Positions 50,590 through 62,022 of a DNA stretch of 64,000 nt are shown here, piece by piece. The stretch comes from Adineta ricciae. Its lineage: Eukaryota > Rotifera > Eurotatoria > Adinetida > Adinetidae. Position numbers and translations under genes: made by a program. The notes beneath the pieces are model-generated. The model searched no databases. It saw only the letters and a list, made by a program, of their open reading frames with translations, and was not told the DNA's origin. The stretch is from positions 211,523 through 275,522 of the forward strand of contig CAJNOJ010000120.1 in the NCBI GenBank assembly GCA_905250025.1, read 5' to 3'. Every line of letters starts with the position of its first letter. The stretch's first letter is position 1.

Positions 50590-53105
50590 TCATTTGATTT
50601 TTATTGATTATCATGGAAAATCTACATAAAATAAAATTGACATTGAATCAGGTAATCAATCAAACAAGCAAAGTTCAATCATCCTACGAAATTCATTGAG
50701 CATTTCAATGATGAATCACTATCAACATGATGAAAGTGTCTAAAAACAATGAAAAGGAACAGCATATTTGATGACTTTATTTCGAAGGGAAAAGTTCTAT
50801 CATTGGACTATCTTTGAATACATGTAGGCCAATTCCAAGAGAAAGACACACTGCTTTAAAAACACATGTCAATAAGATGCTAGTTCATATTCGAGTATAC
50901 TTGCTGAGAACTAAAATTATAATTACTTGTGTACATTCGTCGATTCTATCGGCGAACTTGTGAACAAGTTTTTGTCGAGATCAATGGATTGCCGCAGTTG
51001 AACTTCATCATCTGTTAGTATTCCATCGACGAACGGCGATGTTTGTTTCTGTTAGCAAAATAATCGTTGCTAAGAAGAAAAATTCATGAAATTGTTTACT
51101 ATTTGTCTGTTGATCGCTGTTGTACTCGTTTGATTTCTTGATCGAAGTTCCTTGGTGAGAGGAAGAACACGACTGAAAATGGTTTCTAGATCAGTTGAAC
51201 ATATTTACTTGAATTTCATGTAATTGAGCATTCATTCGTTGTTTCGATATTGTCAATGCCTGTTCGAGACATTCAATCTTTCGATACAAATTGTAGATAA
51301 TCGTATTTTTGTCAGTTATTTCCATGTGTAAGACATTCATCTCTCGTTTAGTATGAAGAACATTTTCATTGCATTGACTTATCTGTAAGGAGAAATCATT
51401 GACATTCTATGAAAAGAAAATCATTCGGATGAAAACTACAAGATATTAATCATTTACATTTCTCTTCAATTGAGTAATTTCTGATGTCAATTGTCGAATT
51501 TTCTCTTCTAATGATTGTTTGTGATAATTCCAATAACTGAAAATCGAGAAGAGTTGAGAATGGTTTGAGGATCGATAGCTCACTTGATCAGTTTATTTGC
51601 TTGACCAATATTTGTTTCAAGTTCTTGACGAATGAACTTTTCATAATCAATCTCTCTAAAAGTTGAACTGTTGTATGTTCTGCGCAATGAAAGACAACGG
51701 AAGTGAGTTACTTAGGATCAGTTGATGGACTTCCCATAAATTTCTGTTCGAGTAAATGGATCTTGAGAATTTCTTTTTCTTTTTGAGCAGTCTGTAACTC
51801 CGATCGGAGTGAACTACATTGTTGTTCACTATTATGCAATGCTAAACGAAGTTTTTCGATTTCGTCCAACTAAAATGTTGAAATCACGTGAAAACATTCA
51901 TGAGATAATCATTCATTTACTTGTTGATTTGTACGTTGCTTGTAATCTTGAATATCTCTCTCAAGAGATTGTATTTTTGACTCGAATAATGTTGAATTCG
52001 TGGAGTTACTGCGTTGCAATGAATCGAGTAAGTTTTGCAATGGAGAATTTTGTGCCTGTTTCAATTGATCATTTTCAACATACAGACGCTGATTATCAAC
52101 TTCAAGCATCTATTGGAGATTCGAGAAATGGAAGTCTAGGGTATTAAGTTAAGGGAAACAACCTTATTATATTCTCGAAGGCGATGAATTTCAGTTAAGG
52201 CATCTTTGATCGATTTATCATCTTGATTAATCGTCTGTATTGTCTTAAATCGATCACATTCTTGCTGAACATTCGAAAGCTATAAAAGTTTCAATAGGAT
52301 CCAGCGAATTATTCAATAAATATTCACCTGATGTGTTAATTTCTGCATTTCATTATCATATTTAGTGATGATATCTTGAGTAGTTCGTTCTGCTTTGTCT
52401 AGCATCATATGCAATTGATTGACCTGATCGACAAAACGAATGATACAATTGATTTGTCAATGAAATTCATACTTCGAAATCTTTTCTTTCGAGTGCAACA
52501 CGGTTACGAGAACTTTCACATTCGGATACTAGTAAGTCATGTTGTAAATCTTCGAGACGTTTTTGATGATTAAGTAACTTCATCTGACGTCGATTAATGA
52601 AGACATCGATCTTTTTAAGAGTCGTATTGAGGTTCGTTTCACTCGATGAATGGTGACGAGACCTCGAAATAGAAAATCGATAAAATATTGAAGATGTTCG
52701 AAAAAGCGATTTATCTACTTTTTACATGCATCTTTCAATTGTAAAAGTAATTCATCTAATTCGTTGTCAGACATGACGTGTTTTTCTTTCTTTCACGAAT
52801 ATAATCGTATCGATTAACATACATAGAACTAATCAGAACACGAAAATATTTTACTGTGTATTTTGTTCTCGAAAGATTTCACTGAGCGCCATCTAGATTT
52901 GAACATTCCACAGATACCAAAGACGATAACAATAAGATCTTTCATATCTTATCTTTAGATACATCTCAATGTATTTAAAAGCAACACGCCCAGGTATCAC
53001 AAAACACACTCTTGATAACAATCAAAAGGGTTCCCATGTATCTTCCGTTCTTCCTTCTAATCGTAAACACCATTAATGGTATCTAAAGCACAACCGAAAG
53101 AGTCT
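50590..53105. repeat. Parent unit of a local segmental duplication
   Basis: This unit spans the coiled-coil gene and both flanks. Its degenerate partner is 48203-49135, about 1.5 kb away, in direct orientation. Conserved blocks at both ends, outside the gene, show the duplicated block was larger than the gene. Its right edge stops about 40 nt before the first visible sialate O-acetylesterase exon. Confidence 0.75.
50923..52774 (-). CDS. Coiled-coil protein of unknown function
   Basis: A multi-exon gene from ATG 52774 (MSDNELDELLLQLKDACKK) to TAA 50923-50925 (ending IESTNVHK). I traced about ten exons with short introns. Almost the entire product is predicted long coiled coil by heptad pattern: INRRQMKLLNHQKRLEDLQ, LTEIHRLREYNK, MLEVDNQRLYVENDQLKQ, IQSLERDIQDYKQRTNQQ, LDEIEKLRLALHNSEQQ and YNLYRKIECLEQALTISKQ. 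Only the C-terminal ~50 residues, after SCSSSHQGTS, are non-helical. No motor, membrane or zinc motif was seen. A centrosomal, ciliary or Golgi structural role is a guess. A decayed duplicate lies 1.5 kb downstream. The gene model is good. The identity is open. Confidence 0.78.
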
Positions 53106-53141
53106 CATTTCTTTTTCAATTACATCAATCATTTGTTTTAG

Positions 53142-54877
53142 TTCATGGTGCTTTGCGATTTGCAAACTACTTTCAAGATCATATGGTCCTACAACGTGCT
53201 CCACAACGAGCTATTGTCTGGGGTTACGAAGATACGTTTGATGTACCGATCTTGATGACAATGAACAATAAACAATATCACACAAGAAGTTCTTCCAGAT
53301 CATCAAACTCACTTGATGAATCTATCTGGTCAGTTACACTCGATGCTCAAACTGAAGAAGGTCCATTTCAGATCAAAGTCACTCGACCATTACCAAATGG
53401 GACATTGGATACCATTTCATTAAATGATGTACTGTTTGGTGATGTGTGGATTTGTTCAGGTCAGTCGAATATGGAATTTCCTGTGAGCAGAATGTTCAAT
53501 GCATCTATTGAAATCGAAAATTCAAGCAAATATCCAAAAGTTCGACTATTTAGCGCCTCGCAGCGGCAGTCAGCCATACCTCAAGAGGAACTATTATCGA
53601 TTGCATTAAAATGGTCAGTCGCAGAGCCTGCTTCGGTTGGTAGTGGGGCCACATCAGCAGTTTGCTGGTTGTATGGTCGAATGATTAATGAGCAGCTCGG
53701 AGGACGACCTATTGGTTTGATTCACTCATCTTGGGGTGGTACGGATATTGAATATTGGTCGCCACCTGAAGTCCTCAAAGATTGTGGTGTGACACGGTAG
53801 GTTTTCTTTGACTGAAGATCAGATTATTAAAACATATTGTACAACTTAGAGTGAGACCATTCGAATATAAAAAGAAACGAAAGACCGGTTCAAATGTTGC
53901 TGTTATACTCAATAGCACAGTATTGTACAATGCAATGATTCATCCATTCACCAGAATGGTCATCAAAGGTGCTATCTGGTATCAAGGTATAAGACACTCT
54001 TCAACTGATAGAGTATAGAGGAGACTTTTGTAGGAGAACAAAATACCGGCTATAATCGAGACAAATACACATGTACATTCTCGAAAATGATTGAATATTG
54101 GCGAGCGATATGGAATACAAGAACACAATCGATCACAGATCCTGCGTTTCCCTTTGGCTTCGTTCAATTGTCAACAGCTGACAAAACAGGCAAAGTTGTA
54201 GGAGGATTTCCCTGGATTCGCTGGCACCAAACATTCGATGTTGGCTATGTTCCCAATAGTGTCGTGCCCAATGTTTTCATGGCAGTTGCACTCGATCTAC
54301 GAGATGATGAAGGAGGGTAAGATCTTTCTTTTTCACTGATTTCATTACAGATATCGATTGTCCGAATATGAATTGTAGTGTTCATCCACGAGATAAACTC
54401 GATGTTGGTTATCGACTATCTCGATCGGGTCTTGCTGTAGCTTATGGTTATAAAAATATTACCTTTCAAGGGCCCATCGTGGAGAGTCTCACTGTGGCCT
54501 CTGACAGTAGCAAAGTGAATGTGACTTATTCTCGTCAAGTGTCACCAAGTGTTGAACTGCGTGATCCAAATGGCTTCGAAGTATATTCTCTATTGTTTCT
54601 TTTGACTCTAAAGACATCTATGTTCGTGTCATAGGTCTGTTGTGCTGGTCAAAGTGTGTGCAACTCGACAGATACAGCATGGGTAGCAGCATCTGCAAGT
54701 CGCATCGAAGGTGCACCACTCACTATTTCACTAGCTATTCCAAGCTCATGTGCATCGAAACATGTTGATGCACTTCGTTATCTGTGGAGAGAAACACCCT
54801 GTCTATTCAAACAAGCTGCTATTTATAGCACGCTGGATTCTAATCTACCTGCACCACCTTATCTTCATTATTTTTAA
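53142..54877 (+). CDS. SIAE: Sialate O-acetylesterase (5' end not identified)
   Basis: Five visible exons encode most of a sialic acid 9-O-acetylesterase, a secreted/lysosomal SGNH-type hydrolase that removes O-acetyl groups from sialic acids. Signatures: RFANYFQDHMVLQRAP at the start, DVLFGDVWICSGQSNMEF with the nucleophile Ser in GQSN, IGLIHSSWGGTDIEYW, KGAIWYQGENT, FPWIRWHQTFDVGYVPN with the likely catalytic His, FMAVALDL, SVHPRDKLDVGYRL, and the C-terminal ALRYLWRETPC and LPAPPYLHYF. The first exon begins at acceptor TTTTAG (53136-53141). The expected signal peptide exon is not seen. A possible ATGTATTTAAAAGC.. exon near 52975 is phase-compatible but is not a signal peptide. Residues from the catalytic core onward look complete. 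AATAAA lies at 54966. Confidence 0.92.
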
Positions 54878-54965
54878 GTACGAAGTATTTTTTCTTTTAG
54901 AATTATCTTTGATGGAAAAGAAAGGAAGAATGAATAAGATTTTTTCTTGTTGTAAAAAAATGGAT

Positions 54966-54971
54966 AATAAA
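54966..54971 (+). terminator. Polyadenylation signal of SIAE
   Basis: AATAAA about 90 nt after the stop codon of the esterase gene. Confidence 0.5.
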
Positions 54972-55630
54972 TGTTTTATCTAATTGAAATGCGAAAACAA
55001 ATGAATATGGTTTGAATGATGTTGTCTCAAAGTCAATATTAGACTTGTTGATTAACAAATATGTATATACTCGATCCGATTTCTATGAATGCACATTTAT
55101 CTTTTCTTTCCCCTGTTTCTTTCTACCACGAGCTGATTCATTATCTCAAAAGATATATCGTATTACACATCTACTCGATAGGTTTTCGCGTATCCATCGA
55201 TCTATCGAACCAATAAACATCGAACAAAATCTTCTCAGTCGAAAAATATTTCAAACTTCTCATTTAAGTAGAATATTTGACTATGCAAAGCTTATAGACT
55301 GCATCGGATAGATGTCGTAAGTTCATGTATATAAGGTTTCATCTGGAAGCAAACAAACCACCTCAAAGAAACAGCTATTATACTTTCATGATGGCTGATT
55401 GGATGAGTCATTGAGTGAAAAAGAAAGAAAAAAAAAACTTCATAGTAGTTAACACATACATATTGCATACATATATAGACTGACTGTTTCTGTCCTCCTG
55501 ATGACGATAATTGTTCCATTTTCTTTTTGAGTCACTCGTTCTTACAAGAATTATTTGTTCCGTTTGTTTTCTTTGCTACTTAGAGAATTGACGCTTACTT
55601 CTTCAAGATCTATCAAACTCAAGACGTTTA
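54972..55630. other. Spacer upstream of kinesin-1
   Basis: About 660 nt, AT-rich, expected to hold the kinesin promoter and leader. No exon or RNA gene was recognised. Confidence 0.5.
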
Positions 55631-58600
55631 ATGGCAGCTGATGAATGTAACATACGAGTTGTTGCTCGTTTTCGTCCATTAAACGAATCGGAAGAACGTG
55701 CTGGAAGTAAAAGCGTCGTCAAATTTCCCGCAGATCAAGATGAAACTGTTCTCATAAGTGTATGTTGTCATGCTTGAATCTTCCTTATCATCGATTTATT
55801 GACATATTTCTAGGGAAAAGTTTATATATTTGATAAAGTTTTTCGCCCTGACGCTACCCAAGAAAAAGTTTATAATGAAGCCGCAAAAGAGATAGTCAAA
55901 GATGTGCTTAGCGGTTATAACGGAACGATATTCGCTTATGGTCAGACATCCAGTGGAAAGACACATACGATGGAGGTAAACTGCATTGAAATGGTATTTC
56001 GTTTTTTTTATTCTAATGCTGATTGTTTTTTTCAGGGTGTGATGGGTAGTGATGGTCAGCAGGGCATAATTCCTCGAATTGTGCAAGATATATTCAATCA
56101 TATATATACATTAGATGCGAACCTTCAGTTTCAAATCAAAGTTTCTTATTTTGAAATATACCTTGATAAAATTCGCGATTTACTCGATGTATCCAAAACC
56201 AATCTAGCTGTGCATGAAGATAAAAACCGCGTGCCGTATGTCAAAGTATGTTCAACTCGAGATTTGTTGATTTGTTGACTGAGAACGACTCTATTTTAGG
56301 GGGTGACTGAACGGTTTGTTTCGTCGCCTGATGAAGTTTTCGAGATCATGGAAGAAGGAAAAAACAATCGACACATTGCTGTCACGAACATGAATGAACA
56401 TAGTTCTCGTTCACATTCAGTTTTTCTTATTCATGTTAAGCAAGAAAATGTGGAAAATGAAAAGAAATTAACTGGAAAACTTTACCTAGTTGATTTAGCG
56501 GGAAGTGAAAAAGTTTCGAAAACCGGGGCCGAAGGTCAAGTTCTTGATGAAGCTAAAAATATTAACAAATCTTTATCTGCACTCGGAAATGTCATTTCAG
56601 CATTAGCTGATGGAACTGTATGTGTCGAATAGTTCATTTGTTGTTTTCTTCAACTTCGCCATTCTCTTTTTAGAAATCTCATGTACCATATCGTGATTCG
56701 AAATTAACGCGTATTTTACAAGAATCGTTAGGTGGTAATGCTCGTACAACTATAATCATCTGTTGTTCACCGGCTAGTTTCAATGAATCTGAAACGAAAT
56801 CGACACTTGAATTTGGCAAAAGGTTTGATCAGTTGATTTCGGGCGGATTCATTCTAAGTATTTCCTTTTGCTTATTCAGAGCCAAATGCATTAAGAATTC
56901 AGTTACGGTTAATGAAGAATTAACTGCTGAAGAATGGAAACGTCGATGGGAGAAAGAAAGAGAGAAGGTTGCAAGATTAAAAGGTCAACTCAGCCGAGCA
57001 GAAATGGAGCTGGAACGATGGCGACAAGGTGAATCATTTGATAATTTCCCAAAAAAACAACATATCGACAAGATTTTTTCTTTCTTTTCTTCAGGCGAAA
57101 CCGTGAACAAAGACGAACAAATTAATCTCAATGAAACTGACGAAACACTTTCGATCACTCAATCAACAATGTCACTTTCAACTGTCGCCTCAACAGCTCT
57201 TAGTCCAACATCTACTGCGAATGCACTGGCTGTGACCAATCTATTGGGTGGGCCTGATCTACGCGCATCCATCAATGCCGATGAATGGGAAAAAGAACGC
57301 AGTGCACTTTATCAACAATTAGACGAAAAGGTAAGAATACTTGATAAGTGTCGAATTAGAATCGGTTCTTATGTTTTCTTTTTTCAAGGATGACGAAATC
57401 AATAATTTAGCACAAACGATCGAGCGATTGAAATCTCAAACAACTGATCAAGATGAAATCTTTAGTCAGGCTCGTAAAGACAATGAAAATCTTCAAGCAG
57501 AGCTAAATCGTCTTCAACAAGAAAGTGAATCAGCTAAAGAAGAAGTCAAAGAAGTTTTACAAGCGCTCGAGGAACTGGCTGTTAATTACGACCAGAAAAC
57601 ACAAGAGGTGGAAACTAAAAGTAAAGAAAATGAAACATTAGTTCAAGAACTCGACGCGAAATTGGTTTGTTCAGATTTGCATAATTTTTTTCTGAGGAAG
57701 GAATTTTCTTTCGTATAAAATAGGCTTCGTTGAATGGTATTCGAGAAGAACTGGAAAGTCTTCGGGAAGCATCGCAAACTCAACGTAAACGGTTTCTGGA
57801 TATGATTTTAGTACTGTTACGCGATGTGGGTGACATTGGCGGCATCATGGGCGGACAAATGAATGAACAAAAGGTGTGTTTGTTTTCCTCAAAACATGAA
57901 TGAACTTGACAATTGTCGATTTTTAGAAACCAACGATTGAAAATCTTGACCAAGCAGAAGAGGAATTTACTTTAGCACGTCTTTACATGAGCAAATTAAA
58001 AACGGAGTCACGAAGCATCACAGCAGTATGTTGTTACTTGTTGTAAATGAATCGAACATTTGTTCGTTGTAGCGTTTGAGCGAACTTGAAGTCGAAAAAG
58101 TTGACCATCAGAAAGGTATTGGATTGAAAGATAAGGAACTAGACGAAGCACGATTATTAATCCAACAACACGAAGCGAAAATGCGCTCCATGCTCGAATC
58201 AATCAAAGAATTAGAAGAGAAGAAGCGTACTTTAGAACAAACACAAGATTCACTCAATGAAGAACTAGTCAAACTTCGTGCACAAGGTAAGAATCATGTT
58301 TGCTAGACACAAATATCACACGTCGGCATCAATCCTATTTACAGGCAGTGTTGCTGGTTCGACATCCGATGTTCAAAAGGAACTAAGTCAACAAATGGAA
58401 CAAATCAGTGAGCAGCATCAAAAGCAATTGACAAGTTTACGTGATGAAATTCGTACAAAAGAAACCCAGATGGAGACTTTAAAAGAGTAAATCGAATGTT
58501 TGACATTGTCTATATTCTGAATTCCTTGTTTGTTTAGTTCTTTACAAAAATTAGAATTAGCTTATGACAAATTATCGAATGATCATGAGAAATTGAAGAA

Positions 58601-59411
58601 AGAAGAAACAGATAAGTCCAGTCGATTACAAGAAATGACGTAAATAAGAAATGAAGTTTGTCGAAAGATGGAATTTGTCTGTTTGCATTTTAGTTTACAA
58701 CAAGAGCGTCGCGAACAAGCCAAACAGGATTTGAAAGGTCTTGAAGAAACAGTTGCAAAGGAATTACAAACATTACATAATCTACGCAAATTATTCGTCC
58801 AAGATTTACAAGCACGTCTGAGAAAGGTTTGATGCCTCTTTTCACATCTGACAATCTTCATTCCCTTCTCTTCTATAACAGTCTCAAAAACAACCGGAAG
58901 CAGAAGAAGATGATTCAGGCGGTAGTGCTGCTCAGAAACAAAAGATTTCATTTTTGGAAAACAATCTCGATCAACTGACTAAAGTTCATAAACAGGTAAT
59001 CCGAAAACCTCGTGAATCTTCTAGTTTTCTCATCCATCTCATAGCTTGTGCGTGAAAATGCTGATCTTCGATGTGAATTACCAAAATTAGAAAAGCGTCT
59101 TAAAGCTACAATGGATCGTGTTAAGTCACTTGAACAAGCACTAAAAGAAGCAAAAGAAAGCGCAATGAAAGATCGAAAACGCTACCAATGCGAAGTTGAT
59201 CGTATTAAAGAAGCTGTCCGACAACGCAATCTTGCTCGTCGTACCAATGCTGCTCAAATCGGTAAATCACATCTCATTACCATTCTATAGAAAACTGAAC
59301 TTCCGTTTCGTTTCAGTAAAACCAATCCGTGCTGGAGTCAATCCATCGACTAATAATGCTTCGACACCAATTCCAACGATTCGTGGTGGTAGTCAATCTA
59401 CGGATCAGTAA
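55631..59411 (+). CDS. KIF5: Kinesin-1 heavy chain
   Basis: Many short-intron exons encode about 950 residues, the usual conventional-kinesin size. The product is a plus-end microtubule motor that carries vesicles and mitochondria. The N-terminal motor has [17 protein letters not shown]-loop [13 protein letters not shown], switch [13 protein letters not shown], switch [38 protein letters not shown] and [19 protein letters not shown]. The neck and long coiled-coil stalk follow, with a Thr/Ser-rich interruption near 57150-57250 and the hinge region near [10 protein letters not shown]. The tail has the kinesin-1 conserved coil ([36 protein letters not shown], split here for length) and the autoinhibitory segment QIVKPIRAG, which reads V where most kinesin-1 proteins have A in IAK. 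Start [10 protein letters not shown] at 55631. Confidence 0.96.
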
Positions 59412-60694
59412 AAGAAGCAATGTATCCGTTTTTAGGCAAACGATAATCTCGAACAATTCTGAACAATATTAATTATTCTTTCTTTCGTTTTTATTTCTTT
59501 GCACATAGACATAAAACTTTGTTTTTAACATTTCTTTTCGAGAGAATTTATACTTTTCTTCGTATTTATATGACTTTGACAATATCTTTAGAAAATATCT
59601 ACATATATTTCAATTTTTTCTGCAATAACGACAAACAAAAACAAAAAGTATTTGTCTGTATCTCATGAGAATAACATACAAGACACTTTCTTTCATCAAT
59701 CGCCTAGCGAATATGAACTTTTTCTGTATCTATAGGTGTTTGAACAGTCCCTTTCGTGTGTGCCTATCTAAAATCTCTTTCCTCGAGGATAACTCTCAAG
59801 ATATGTTCTTTTTCTCGATGTGTGTGTTCATCGCCTTTCTCTTTCTCTCTCTTGATATGCTGTTGTTGTTTCGAATCCTTTTTTTTTATACAAGTTAGTG
59901 TTTCTTATTCATATTCGCACTTCTCGTTTCTTCTTCTTTTCGTTTCTCACGAGCATTTTTATTCGGCTTTTCTTTCTAACATTCTTGACAAAACAACATA
60001 TGTAATAAAAACCCAGAACTACGCGGAGAGTGTTTATCGAAGTTCCTTTCGAATAGTTGTAATTCATTGAGTAGATTTTGATCAATTTAGAAAACAGAGT
60101 GGTACGAAATAATTTCAGCTAAACATTCAACGAGTACCTGTATTATATAACGAAAGGAAATGACATGCGCATTTTCTCAAAGTCGACACTTAAGAGCGTT
60201 GAAAGTCTCGCGTGCTTAGAAATATTTGATGTGTATGTACTTGGAATAATGATACGCATCTCGATGAAGAAAGCTGCCTACGTTTAGAATATCGAGATGG
60301 TCGTACAACGAGACACAAGTTTGATTGTGTAACGTTGGAGTCGTGATGTACGCAGTGGAAGAAATCAATGTTCGGCCATCATCAATGGAAAACTTTGTAT
60401 ACATGCAATGCTAGTATCGTTTAATCTGCTACTTACGAATCGCTGTAAGGCAAACATGCAGAATCCCAGCTCCTAAGATAGTAACTCATCTATATAATGA
60501 TGGATGCATCGAGACCAGAACGTAAATCTCGAAATCTTACCTAGTACTTTACTCAATCTACTGTGAATCGAAGAAGAAGAGAAGTAGAAGAAAAAGAAAA
60601 ACTCCAGTTGAATAGCATCATATATCTTTTGAATAATCTTACTCATGAAACATTTTCCTTATCGATAATACGTTTTTACTTCTCTGACAACTCA
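59412..60694. other. Spacer between kinesin-1 and the membrane protein gene
   Basis: About 1.3 kb of AT-rich DNA with the kinesin 3' untranslated region and the next promoter. Open frames in it are short and rich in Phe and Ser, without family signals. The frame that leads into the next gene is open from 60563 but has no ATG until 60695. Confidence 0.5.
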
Positions 60695-61448
60695 ATGAAT
60701 ACCTCAAGTGAATACGAAGATAAAAACGAGGAATATCTTCATCCATTTTGGTTAGGTATCTTACTTCTATTCGCTGTGATCACTATTCTCAGTATCTTAT
60801 GTTTTATACGAAGAAAATGTGGTTCACAGATAATGCGTTCATGCAAAATATTCTTCTGCGGAACTGATTATGGTCTTGGTGAGTACCAGAATACTCTTGA
60901 AACTGTTATCAATGCATTTCCTTTAGAAAATCGAGCGAAGAAAAGATCGAAGCAATTATCAATAGCAGGCCCATATAATTGGGCACCTGCTTATAATCCC
61001 GTGCCGAATCTCTCGCCGAAATTGTATACATTGATTCGTAATATGCAAATGAATAGCTTCGACAGAGAAGCATCGTTTCGACAAAGGACTGTCGATGAAG
61101 ACGATGATGTGCATGATGTGTTCACAATTCCTGATGAATCTGAACAGATGAAAGTAGATAAAAGATAATTTGATTAGCCGATGATGAGTGTTTATGTTGT
61201 CTTTGTAGACACCCTCGAGTGAGAAAACTTCGGAAACAAAGCAAGAACGTAATTGCGAAACAGCACGCAAATTCTATGCAAGCATGCGCCATTCAGCTCG
61301 ACATGTCAATTCTTCCTCGAATGATAGTGGTAGCAATGATTTGTTTTCACTTACAAATGATCGCAGTGTCCAAAACAATTCCAATGATCATATCAAGTTT
61401 TTTCGTAACACACGATTCTTTCAATCCATCACAAAAAGTACGCGCTAG
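60695..61448 (+). CDS. Single-pass membrane protein of unknown function
   Basis: Two exons, the first ending in ATGAAA before GTAGAT near 61153 and the second starting at ACACCC after TTTGTAG, join in phase 0 to about 230 residues. A short outside segment (MNTSSEYEDKNEEYLHP) with an NTS sequon precedes one transmembrane helix (FWLGILLLFAVITILSILCF), followed by RRKCG and a long cytoplasmic tail. The lack of a cleavable signal makes it a type III protein. The tail has acidic and Ser/Asn-rich stretches (DEDDDVHDVF, NSSSNDSGSNDLF) and several cysteines near the membrane that might be palmitoylated. I do not recognise a family. Start ATG 60695 is the first in frame. Confidence 0.72.
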
Positions 61449-62022
61449 GATCGACGTGCTGATGCTGGAAAACGAAAGAGTAATTTTCTAGAAATGATTT
61501 ATATGAAATAAATACAATCGACATTGTGTATGTTTGATCAATAGTCTGATATCTATCACAATGATATTCTGTTTGTAATCGCCGTCATGCAATATGATTG
61601 AACAAATCGATGCAAGATGTGTTGATTAAATGATTGATGAAGTTGCTCTCAGCACATTCGCCGTAGTTTTCACTCAATCTCTCAACGCAGCTCGAGTTTA
61701 TTGAAAATGTTCATCTATCTTTCTTTTTCTTCTTCTTCTTCTTATTATTATTATTTGATTTCTATTTCTATTGACCTACGTCCACAAGTCAGCAATATCT
61801 AAAGAGGAGAAGGAGAAGAAACAAGCCATGATAGACATAGACAAAAGCTCACAGACAAAATCAATAGATAATATTAGAAAAAAGAAAACAACGAATGTTT
61901 GCACTGTTTAAATGTTAATTCAAGATAATTTTTATCTAGAAGGGTTTGCACAAGACATGAACACACAAACAAAAAGCAAACGAAAACGAATGTTTGAAGA
62001 AAAAAAAATATGAGAAAGAAGG
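61449..62022. other. Spacer with simple repeat, convergent gene ends
   Basis: About 570 nt between two convergent genes. It has AATAAA at 61506-61511 for the plus-strand gene and a CTT/TTA repeat at 61723-61757. No coding content was recognised. Confidence 0.55.
61723..61757. repeat. CTT/ATT trinucleotide repeat
   Basis: Tandem CTT units followed by ATT units in non-coding sequence. Confidence 0.7.
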
